Source of the DNA: Parus major
Taxonomy: Eukaryota; Chordata; Aves; Passeriformes; Paridae
Length of the DNA: 64,000 nucleotides
NCBI RefSeq assembly: GCF_001522545.3
Contig: NC_031797.1
Span: 2,468,510-2,532,509 of the forward strand
Direction of reading: 5' to 3'
The notes beneath the pieces were generated by a model that worked only from the letters and a program-made list of their open reading frames with translations, did no database searches and was not told the origin of the DNA. The position numbers were made by a program, and so were the translations under genes. Positions 35,401 to 47,400 of the stretch are shown one piece after another. The number at the start of each line of letters is the position of its first letter. The stretch's first letter is position 1.

Positions 35401-38400
35401 TGTTTTGAGAATTGTTGAAGTCCCAAAAGAGGCCAGGTCCTTTTTACATCAAAACACTTGTGTAGGCACAGGCTGTGCTGGAGCCTCAGCCTTGGGGGTG
35501 CTCTCCAGTCACAGAGCACTTTGCAGTTTACCTTGGGCAAACATTGTAAATAAATGTGGACCAGGTTTTTTTTTAAGAACTCTGCTGGGTCTGACTTACC
35601 CTGCAGTCTGTTTTACAAAGTGCAGGAAAATTACTTCAGGTGAAATGATAACAAAGGGACACTTCAGGGAGCAGCTCTGTGGTGTGGGGTCTTCCTTCAC
35701 TCAGCTGCAATTATCTAAAATCTTAATGCCTTACCTTGAGAATAACTCTTGCTCTCTCTCTCATATTTTAGATAAAGGAACAATTAAGCTGAAGGTGAGT
35801 GTAAATTATTTTAAGATGTTTTTGGTGAACATATAAGGGACTTTCCCTCAGCCATATCAAGCATTGCTCTCTGGCACAAATAAATGTAACTTTCTGGGGC
35901 ACACACTGAGGAGGGTACAGCCTTCCAGAGGAAAAATGGAGAGTGAAAACAAAAAAGCTCAACCCATCACACCTCACCTGCCAGGTCCTTACACCTCTAA
36001 AGAAAATCAGTGGCTCGTGGCTCCACATAAATTTCTGTGTTTGGGTTATTTTATAAGAATGGCAGTGCAGAATTCTGTGGGGGTTATGAGTTCAAATGTT
36101 GGCAAAATGGAGCTGGACTAAAAGAACAAGCCCTTAAAAGTGTTTTGTTTCTTAACTTAGGACTTAATTTGGGCTTGTCATCTTTGGGATGTTGAAGGGG
36201 GGTGGTGGAACAAAATATTCAATTGTGATCTGCATCTGGAATGGTACCAGATTTTTTATTTTGTCACTTTTAATCTGAAGTAGTTTTAAAGTAATTATTT
36301 CTCTGAGCAACTGGTTGAACATACACATGCATGCCCTTTTTTGTTTTGGGGAGTTTTTCGTGTTGTCACTGGGGTTTTCCCCTCTGCTGGCAGAGCTGTG
36401 GGTTGATTTCCCCACACCTTCTCTACTGGAAGCTGCATATGTAGATCATGGATCAACCATCACTTTGCTTGAGTGATAAAGAGCAGAAGAAAGTTTCCTG
36501 CCATGTTTTCAGCATGAATTTACCTCCTTTGAAGTTTATATATTGTAGAAAATCAAGTATATCCTTAATTTTCTTTTCACTACTAACACAGATTTACATC
36601 AAAAAGCAGCAGGTGCCTCTTCTTGCTCATTTCAGTGTCAGTGACATTCCCCAAAATCTCAAAGGCTTTTCTGTGTGTTCCTCACCTCCTGGTGTGTTTT
36701 TTAGGTGCCTTCAGGGCTTCGTGGACAAGCACACCTGAAGGTTTGGGGCAACAGGCACCTGGCAGAGGAAGGTTACATTTTCCACAACTACACCACAGTC
36801 ACCATCGACAGCAAGGGCTCCTCAGTGTTCATCCAGACTGACAAACCTGTCTACAAACCCAAGCAGAAAGGTAAAATCACCTTGGACAATTTGCCAGATG
36901 CTAGGGCTGTTCAGTCTCAGCTCTGGTGACTGATGAATTCCCTCTATTCCTTTTTTTAGTGTTGATAAACCTCTTTATGGTGACTTCTGACCTGAGGCCA
37001 GTCAACGACAGGGTAAGAAAAACAGTTTTCTTTCACACTGTGCAATGTGATAGAATACTTGGTTCCTGCATTTTATTCAAATGTGCTCTTACAGAAACAG
37101 AATTTTTAACCTATTTAGGCATAGCTTGTGATAGCTTGTTTTATTTGTAATTTAGCTTTTTTCACTTGGTCACGTTCCTATTGGAGGAGAATACAAACTT
37201 TTGGAGTGCTGGCAAATAGGAGGCAGCTCTGCCAGAGCAGAGATAAGAATTTTTCAGAGACTTGCACCTTATTTAGGTAGTGCACAGATATGTAAATTAT
37301 CACTTTTCCAGTTAGGTGTCTGAATTAAAAGTGTGTCTCTCAGGCTACTCTTTGCAAAGAAGAGATGTTCAAACTCTGTCACTTTGGGTCTCACACCTTG
37401 TTTATGTTGACTCATCACTTTATCACAAAAAGCAGAAAAGTTGTTTCATAAAGCCTTTTATTTTCCTTTTTTCTTTCAGATTGAAGCTTATGTGGTGGTG
37501 AGTATCTGTGTGCCCATCCAGTACAGATGTCCTGTAGAGGTACAAGGTTTGTGCAGCCTTTAAAGGAACAAATTTGTGCTTTTCCTGTCCATTATGGCCA
37601 TTCCCACCCCTAACCTATGCAATTCTCTATCCCTGTGTCATTATCTGATCTCTATGCCTTGTTTTTTTTTGCTACCACAGCAAATATCCTTGTTTTCTAC
37701 GTCACTTTCAGAGATACATTCCCATTTTTCAGCCTGAGAAGGATTGGCTTGATTCACTGGGATTTGTAACTGTGACAGCCCCACTCCTTCTCTCTTCTTT
37801 TCAAAGCCCTCCCACTCCTGTCCTTCATGTGCTGGGCTGACAGAGCAGGGCCACCCTCATTCTGCACCCAAACAGAGATAGTGGACAGTAGAAATTCATT
37901 GAAAGGAAAGGCTTCTCCTGTCTCCCTCCTTATGAGGTGAATAGAGATTCCTTCTGTGTTTAGTCTTATTTTTTCTTTTATTTTTTTAAACCACATGTTT
38001 ACCTGTCAGAAAGCAGGAGGATTCACTCTTGTTGAAGATTTACTGTTGACAAAACCAGCAGGATTCATTTAATCTGAGTTTATCATCTAAAATTTGATTT
38101 ACTGGTTGTACAGCTCCCTTTAGGAATAAAGGGTCTTCAGAGGTCACTTCACCCCACCCAGGACTGGTGTCTTAAGGCAGAGGGAAAATCTGCATAACAG
38201 CATTGACTTGTGTGCATTGCTTACAGGATCAGAGCTCTTAAATAATTCCTGAAAGCAAATACCCCTGGTAAGGTATTTTTGGAACATTTTGGTCAGGTAT
38301 TGGTTACGTTTGAGCTGTCAGTGAGGTGTGTATGTTACAAAAGGAAGTTCTTTGTTGCAAACTGATGTGTGAGTGATACTCATTTTCACTGCCATGTTTC

Positions 38401-41400
38401 TCATCCCTGAACCACCCTGCAGGATCCTCGGGGGTCTCGGATGATAGAATGGAATAACTTGAAGCCATTTTGTTGTGGTAAGTTCCAGATTATTTATTTT
38501 TCTCTCTGTGTACTGTGATTTGCCTTTGCTTCTGCTTCCACTGAGTCGTGTTCAGTAAGGCTTGGCAAGGGCTGGAGAGTGACAGAGTTCAGAGTGTTTT
38601 CTCCTTTTTCAGGCATTGTCAATATGACTTTTCCTCTGTCTGATCAGCCAGTGTTTGGGGAATGGCTCATCTTTGCTGAGATGCAGGGGCACACTTACAA
38701 CAAATCCTTTGAGGTGCAGAAATACGGTGAGTTGACCCTAACCCAGCTGCATTTGGAAGAACAGAACACTGAAATGCTTTCACTTGAGATGAAACCCCTG
38801 AAACAGTGCATTTAAAATGCCACCAGGAAAAATTCTTTAGGGCCATGTATTTCAGGGGTGCAGACACTGCAAACTGGGAGCTTTGCTAAGGTCACCTTGC
38901 CAAGGTGGTTTTGGTTTGCTGCTGTTGTTGGTTGACCCTCTACTGGGTGTTACCCTGATAAATCAGAACCAGGGTCCTGTCAGAGTTGTGAGGACTTCTG
39001 CTCTAACCTGGGCAATGAGATCTGCTTGAAAAGATCCTGCTCTATTTCTTCTCATTGTAGTGTTGCCAAAGTTTGAGTTGCTGATTGACCCTCCTCGCTA
39101 CATTCGTGACCTTTCACTGTGTGAAAAAGGAACTGTCCATGCCAGGTAGGAACGTGTCCCAAAACAAGTTTTATTGCTGTGGGTTGTTGAGCAGTCACTG
39201 GAGCATGGATCCCACCTGCTGCAGACTTTTCAGATGATTTCTAATCATCATCAGAAGCTTTCTGATGTAAGAGCCTTCAAAAACATGATTTAAAAAAAAT
39301 CTGGAGAAATTCCTGTGGTACTGTTTTCTAGATGTGCAGGTAATGTGGTAATTGTCTTCATGTAACCAGAAGAACAGAAACCAGCTGGAGGTTATTAATC
39401 ATCTTCTTTCCATTTCAGATACACATTTGGAAAACCAGTGACAGGGAAGTTAATTGTCAATATGACCATAAATGGTGTTGGATACTACAGACATGAAGTG
39501 GGACACCCTGTCCTCAAGACCACCCAGGTGAGGGAGACCATGGACTCACCTGTGATAAAATGCCTGATCTGTCATCTTTAACATTTATCTCACAGTTCTG
39601 TTTTGTTGCTGATGGGAGATCAGAAAATTAAGGAGTAAATATTATAACTGGGGTCACTGTAATAAAAATATTGCTTATTTTTACATGGTATGTTTATGAT
39701 TTTAGTTACTAGGAAGAGGCACTTTTCCCCGAGGCTGCTGGCACTGCCCAGGCTCCCCAGGGAATGGGCCCGGCCCCAAGGCTGCCAGAGCTCCAGGAGC
39801 GTTTGGACAGCGCTCTCAGGGATGCTCAGGGTGGGCTTGTTGGGGGGTCTGGGCAGGGCCAGGGGCTGCACTGATCATCCCTGAGGGATCCAGCTCAGGA
39901 TTTCTGAGGTGGGATGAGAATTTGTTGGCATAGTTTTAATCTGTCTTGAGAGCATATGGGGCTGAGGAGAGCAGGAGACTGAGGTGACAGAGTTAGTCCA
40001 GACCATGGGTAAGGGAGGAAAATGAAATGAACTGCCTGCCTTCCCTGCCTGCCTTCCCTGCCTGCCTTCCCTGCCTGCCTTCCCTGCCTGCCTTCCCTGC
40101 CTGCCNNNNNNNNNNNNNNNNNNNNNNNNNNNNNNNNNNCCCTGCCTGCCTTCCCTGCCTGCCTTCCCTGCCTGCCTTCCCTGCCTGCCCAGTTAATTCC
40201 CTCCAAAACACAGCTGCAAGCTCCCATCAGGTGCCTGTGCTTTAGATTTGGCTTCTGGGCCCTGTCAGGGTGTGAAATGCATCTTCCCTTTGTTGCCCCC
40301 ACCCCAGATCGATGGCTCTGCCGTGTTTGATGTGTGTGTCAAGGACATGATGCCAGCAGATGTCCCAGAGCACTTCCGAGGCACAGTCAACATCTGGGCC
40401 ACGGTGATCAGCTCTGATGGCAGCAAGCAGGTGACCTTTGATGACTCCACACCTGTCCAGAAACAGCTGATTGATATCAAGTACTCCAAGGACACCAGAA
40501 AACAGTTCAAACCTGGGCTGCCTTACAAAGGCAAGGTGAGATGAAAAGTAGAGCCCATGGACACGTGGCTAATTTAAAGTTGTACTGACTTGATGCCAGT
40601 GATTTTCCCCACCTGTCATTGAGTGGAATTGCTGATAATTTAAAGGAGATTGTTCTATAAATGCCCCATGTGCAGGTAGAAGTCACTTACCCCGATGGAA
40701 GCCCAGCTGACAGAATCACCATCCGAGTTAAAGCTGAGCTCACACCAAAGGACAATGTTTATACAAGTGAACTGGTCTCAAGGAATGGCCTGGTGGAGTT
40801 TGAAATCCCCTCCATCCCCACAGCTGCCCAATATGTCTGGCTGGAGGTGGGTAAAAGCTCCTTATAGGATTAGCAGGCTTTAATGTAACTAATCTTGTCA
40901 AACCTGCACTTTATAAATCAGTGCTACAAACAGGAAATCAGTGCCTTTTAGCTTCAGCTTCTGGATTTCAACACAGCAGACACTGGTTTGTTTCTTGCTG
41001 CCAGGAGAATTGATGTTGATAACATGAAAAGATGCTTCTCCAAATACAGTTTAACATGGTAGTAGAGTCCAATATTTGGGGAGTAAAGATGTCAAGAGAT
41101 GAAAGGTGGAAGGTATAAAATGGGAGAAAAAAGTAAAGATTAAGAAAGAACAAAATGAACTTTCTATGCATAGCATTAAGATGTAACTTTTTCCTTTTTC
41201 TTTTTTCAAGACCAAAGTGACAGCAATTGATGGGAAACCCTCTGGGGATCAATATCTGCCCAACTACTTGTCCATCAGCAGCTGGTACTCACCCAGCAAA
41301 TGTCACATCCAGCTCCAGGCACCAGACAAACCTTTCCAGGTACATTGGCTTCACATTCCATTATGGAAACCACTGCACTGCTTGGCTTAAATTACTTTGT

Positions 41401-44400
41401 TCTAATTAGATATTTCTGGACGTTCCTGATTCTGAGATCATGAACTGTTACTGTTTCCCCCACAAAGGATGAAGTAGCTGCACTTGAGACACCAAATAAT
41501 TGTTGAGTGTGGGCTGCACAAGGTGCTAAGAGAAATTCCCTTGGTGCTGTGTGCAGCACCTCATTTCCAACCCCTTCTTTTCAGAGACAGGGTAGGTGTA
41601 GGCACAGAAAACACTTCAGGTTTGAATGTGTGTTCTGTGTGCCTCCAGTAAGGCTCAGACATGGATTGTTTGCTGAAAATGATTGGAAGTGATGATAGTG
41701 GGAGTGGCTGAATGGCTAAAGACCAAAATTAAGGCTGTGTAGTCTCACTGGAGCTTCCAGTTTGAATCTCAGCTGAATCTGTTATTCTTCCAATTATTGA
41801 AGTATAACCATGATTGCCTTGTCCTCTTTGGTAGGTTTTGTAGGAGCCTCTCTAAAGATGCAATCCTACCCTATAAAAGTTGTGATTTCTCTCCTAGAGA
41901 AAAGGTCTGATTTAGCCATGATTCCTGTGGCAGAATGTTTTCTGAGAGTTGCTCAGGGTTTCTTCTTACCCAAGAAAATGTTCTGAAGGTCAGCTCAGTG
42001 GAAAAAAAAGGGTTTTGGTAAAAAGCACCCTGAGATTTGTTATCAGCAGGTCCAACAGGTTGGTTTCAGACTCTTTATCCAAATAAAAGCATTTTTTTAT
42101 CATTGCATTTCATAGAAGTTTAATGGCTAATTAATCTTTTACGAGTTTCCTGAGGTATGGAAAGGGGATTATACACTGCTAATCTGAACACATTGTTCTT
42201 ATTATAACCTGATTAAAACTAATTCTTCTGTGGGAAAGCTTGGAGCTGGATGACCAGCTGATGTGGGAACTGTTTCCATGCATTGCCAGCTCTTACTGGG
42301 TGTTCCAATTAGCTACATTCATTTTTTAATGAATTGTTTCATCATTTGCACTGGGGAATTCTTAATACTTCAAATATTTGATGTCACGAGGCACCTCTTG
42401 GACTCTGTGGCATTCTCACTGTGTTTAACCATCAGCAGCTCCCTGCATCCCAGTCCTGCCCTTTTGGTTTGTGCCATGTGTGCATTCTGCAAGGAGAACA
42501 CCTGGACCTGGAAAATGAGAGGTTTTTCAAAACATTTCTTTGGGATTTTCTGTCAGGCCTGAATGGTTTTATTTGGGAGCTGCTGTGCTTTAAATGGCAA
42601 GAGGGTGAGGAGGCAAAGGTGCTGAAGAAATCCTGCTGAACACAAGTGTCAGCCACTCCTCAGATCCTAGAAAGAAGGAGTTGGTGTTCCTAGGAAAGTT
42701 TGCTGTTCCCCAGAGTGATTATAACTCAGCCAGACACGAGCAGTGCTAATCCCATGGCTGATGTGTGTTCTGTTGGGATTTTTGGGGGTTTGTCTGGGGG
42801 TGTTCAGTACTCACTGAGCCCCTCTGGGTGCAGGGTTTCAGTGCCCAGGTGTGCTGCTCTGGAGCCTGTTACCCAGACAAAAAAAAAAAGAAGCTTTATT
42901 CATTTTTTTGTATGTTTGACACCTTCCTGAGTGCCCAATTCACAAATTGTTATCGAGACTTTGTGTAATTTGAAAACATTTTCCCTCTGATCTCTTCCCA
43001 GTCATTTCATGGCTATGTTTCAATTGGTATTTGCCACATGAATGTAACCACAATTAAACTGTAAATACTATCAAACACATATCTCTTCCCACCCCCAACC
43101 CAACTCTTTCCTTTTTTGGGCTGGGCTACTATAGGGTTGTCTAAAATTCAACTAATTCTGACAGCTGCTCTGTGCCAAAAGGCTGAACTTTCAGGATTCC
43201 AGAGATTCCTTTATTGTTTCATTAATGCATGCAACCCCCAGCTCATTCTCCTGTAGATTTGCAGCAAGTGAAGAGCTGAACACAGGCCCCTTTTTACTGT
43301 GGAGAAAGTCCCTGAGAACGGTGCTAATGTAATAATACACTTTTCAATGCATCCATTTGTTAGGACAGGGCTCACACCTCCTGTGGCCTGGAACCCAAGC
43401 AGCTTTCTGTGCTTCATCACCCAAAAGCTCATAACAGAGCAGATCTTTGGCTTTTCTGTCCCTGCCTGCAGGTGGGAGAGGAGGCCTGGATTGCAGTCAA
43501 GTCCACATGTCCTTGCAACTTCACTCTCCATTACGAAGTGGCGTCACGAGGGAACATTGTCCTGTCGGGGCTGCAGCCCAGCAATGTCACCCAGCAGAGG
43601 AGCAAAAGAGCCACCTCAGCCTTTGAGAAGAACATTGACCTCACACGCTTCCCAGGAACAGGTAGCCAGCACCAGAAATGCAACTCACCCCTATTTTCAG
43701 TGAAAAACAACTTTTACACAACCTTTTTGTTAATGTGATGCTCCTTAAAGAATATAGATAAGTTTCACAAGAAAAATAGATAAATCCATTGCCCTCAGTC
43801 ATGTAAAAAAATTCTCCAAGAGGGGTAACTCTTGGAAAGTTTTCTTTGGTCTTTCTGCAGTCTTCCTCAGTTGAGAAAAGTAATTTTTTTGTTTGGAATG
43901 GAGTGGCAGGGAAGTTTAGGGCAGGGCTGGGGCAGTTGGTTAAATTGGTTGAGCTTAAACTGAGAAGAGGATGTTAGATGGAAAGAGAAAATTAAATAGA
44001 CTGATAAAGGAGATCACACAGTCCACAGGGGGAAAGTAAATGAAATCCTGGTTTGCACAAGGTGTAACAGGAACAACACAGATCTGGTGGATTTGGGAAG
44101 CAGGAGGATAAAAAATGGTGGGATTGGAAAGATGGATATAACAGCTACAAAAGGAAAAGTCTGGCTGTCCTGGTGACCACTTTGGGAGTTGGGGAAAGAG
44201 CAACAGGAGCCTCCCTCTGTGTACCCACCAAGCTTTGGCAGTCAGTAATTTAGGATTTGTGATGATTTTCTGCACTGAAGGTTTGTTCTGAGCTGTTGCA
44301 TTTATAGTTTGCTCAGAGGCTTTGTGGTTGCTGTCATTGGAGGAGTTCAAGGCCAGGTTGTGTGGGACTTTGGGCAACCTGATCTGGTGAAAGCCATCCT

Positions 44401-47400
44401 TGTCCACATCAGGGGGCTGGAAGTAAAGGAACTTTAAATGTCCCTTCAACCTAAACCATTCTGTGATCCTATTTAACAGTTCCAGTGATTCTCTGCTCTA
44501 TAAACTGCATAATCCTTTTTCAGACTTACTCCTTTTCTCTCATTAGTGTTCTCCAGCAATAGATAACGTTTTCTCTTTATTTTCAGCAGCTGGGTAACTT
44601 AACTGTGTGTTACCTTGATTTCATGGCTAGAGAAACATAGAGTAGTCCTTCCCTACCCACCTTCTCCATGCTGCTCTTTAAATTATGAGTGCTAATTACC
44701 TCTCACAAAGAGGAGGAAAAGGGAAAATATTCTGAACTTGAGAAGGTGTGGAACAGGAGCAAGGGAAGAATGCGAGTTCTGAATGGAGAGTTCTGTGCCT
44801 GTCAGCATTAGGAGAGGGCAGGAAGGGAGTGAGTGGGATAAATAAAGCTATTTTTCTCCACAGCTCCTGTTTCAGCACCTCCCAGCACACCTGCAGCAGA
44901 GGTGGAGGTGTGTGTGACCTTCCTGAGGTTCTCAGTCGTTCACTCCATGGCTCCCCTGGGCCGGCTGCTCGTGTACTACGTCAGGGAGAACGGAGAGGGG
45001 GTCACAGACAGCCTGCAGTTCACTGTCAACTCCTCCTTTGAGAACCAGGTAGTGGAGAGGAAGGGCTGGTAACCCTCATTGCTCTTTAGTTTTTGGGCTA
45101 ATCACAGGATTTAACAGGATTTCCCTTCCCAGGTTGCCGTGGCGCTCTCGGCCAACGAGACCAGGCCTGGTGATGTGGTGAACATCAAGGTCAGAGCTGC
45201 AAAAGGAAGCTGTGTCTGCCTTGCCACGGTGGACAAGAGTGTCTACCTGCTCAAGACAGGCTTCCAGCTGACAGCCAGCCAGGTAGAGGGAGCTTCAGGC
45301 ACTGGAGTCCTTTTCTCACTCCTGTGATCTTCACCCCCTTCGAGGAAGCAGCCAAGGACAGCAGCCCGTGCCCTTTCCCTGCAGGTGTTCCAGGAGCTTG
45401 CAGAGTATGATGTGTCTGATGCTTTTGGAGCTCCAAAGGAAGAGGGGCACTTCTGGTGGCCAGGCATGTCCTCACGGAGACGCCGCAGATCCTCCGTGTT
45501 CCCCTGGCACTGGGACATCACCAAGGACGCGCGCTTCGCCTTTACAGTAGGAAGAACCATCCTCCCTTCCCTCTGCACTGTCTTTTTAGTGTTTTCGTGT
45601 TTGCAGGGGAGTTTCAGCTCCACAGGCCGGGGGTTTTCCCCACATCAGAGCTGTTTCTCCAGGGTGGGTGGGATGAAAGGTAATTTTTGAGAAGAGAGTG
45701 CTCTGCAAAGATATTTGAGAAACGTGGTTTGACTTAGGCCAGTCTTGGGAGGGCCTGGGTGAAGGAATCCTGCTGGGTGAAGGAATTCATGCTGATGCTC
45801 TGGAGGATCAGACAGGGACCAGAAGGTTCCTCCAGGCATGGGTGAGATCTCTTCTGCAGCTACCCCAATGGGGAAGGAGGGTGGAATGTGTCCTTGTAGC
45901 CTTTTGGACTGTCCTTTGGAAATCATTTTAGTTTCTGTTGCCACCTGCATGAAAGACCTTTATGTCCTCAATCACCTATGCACACCTGGTGCAAGGCTGG
46001 GGTGTGTGCAGAGAACAAAGCTCATTCTCCAGGAGCTGGGAGCTGCTGCCTCATGAATAAGAGCATTTAGGGGACAGAGCTGGCAGCTTCCCCAGGAGCT
46101 CTGTGCTTCCCCTGTGTGGACACTTTCCACTTTGCTTGGCATCCCTGGCAGGGCAGAGCTGGGGATGCCTGATGGGAGAGCTGCCTGCTCACTGCAGCAG
46201 AGCACACTGGAAACTCTTAGCAAGGGTAAAAGGCTGTAAGGTTGTATTCTAGGGGAAAAAATGTATGTAATGATTTTTCACCTGTCATACTTGCCCTAAT
46301 CAGTATCATTAGATATGATTTAAATGCATTTTCCAAGCAGACAAGAGCTTTCTCCTAAAGCCTCTGCCTATACACCTTCACATTAGCAGTCATTTTTTAC
46401 ACAAAACTTTAAAAAAATCCTCAAGATTCAATTGAGATTCCCCCTAGATGTTGAAATAGGATAGAGGGATTCTATTAAAAAAAAAAAAATCAGTGCACAT
46501 TTAATTATTTTTCTTTAATTCTTTTATTTTTATTTTTTTTTCCCCTTGCTGGCTTTTGTTTTGTGGTGTTGATTTTTCATTGTCTAGGAAACTGGCTTGG
46601 TGGTGATGACTGACATAGTCAGCCTGAACCACAGGCAGAATGGAGGGATGTACACAGATGAGGCTGTCCCAGCCTTCCAGCCACACACTGGCACCTTGGT
46701 GGCCACCATGCATTCCAAAATAGCACCAAGGTAACGTCTGGGGTTTAATATCTATTGTCTGTGCTACTCCTGCCTGGTTTGGTTCTCTATTCTCAGCTAT
46801 TTTCCATCTCCATGTCCCCAGGTTTAGACAGGGCAGTGATGGTGAAATTTTTCCAACAGCTTGGTAGATGTAAAAAAGAAATGTATCTGACACTGCTTTG
46901 TTAAATTTAATTTAATTCTGGAAAAATGACATATGCAAAGAGTCCTAAATTATAGTTTTGAAGAATATTTCTTTGCATTTTGCTGTGAATTTCTTGGAAT
47001 ATTTGCAAGCTATGGCTGTTTTTGCAGTCACTCATTGCTCATGATTTGCAGCATTCAGCTGGTGATCAAAATCAATGGAATGAGGGGCTGCAAGAAGGAA
47101 AGGTTGTGAGGTACTACAAGTGATGCTGCACCTGAGGATGAGCCTTCCCTCTGCTCCTGAACTTCCTGGAAGCCTCTTTTAGCAGAGGAAATTCTGGGGT
47201 TAGTTAAGAAATAGATAATGAAGCATCACAGGCATAGAAAAGCTGATTTAAATTTTTTAAGTATTAGAAATCAAGAGAAATCAAAAAGAGGGGATGGAGG
47301 AGATCAAGTAATGACTTTAGTATCTGCTGGAAGTCATGTATTGTATTTTGTTCCCCTTGATTCCATTTGGTGAAAGAATTTGGATCACAAATCAATTTTA

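Noticed and set aside
39895..40302. Gly/Arg/Gln-Ala-Gly repeat protein on the minus strand
   Set aside because: Translation of the 13-bp minisatellite plus the N gap; present in several frames and located in an intron.
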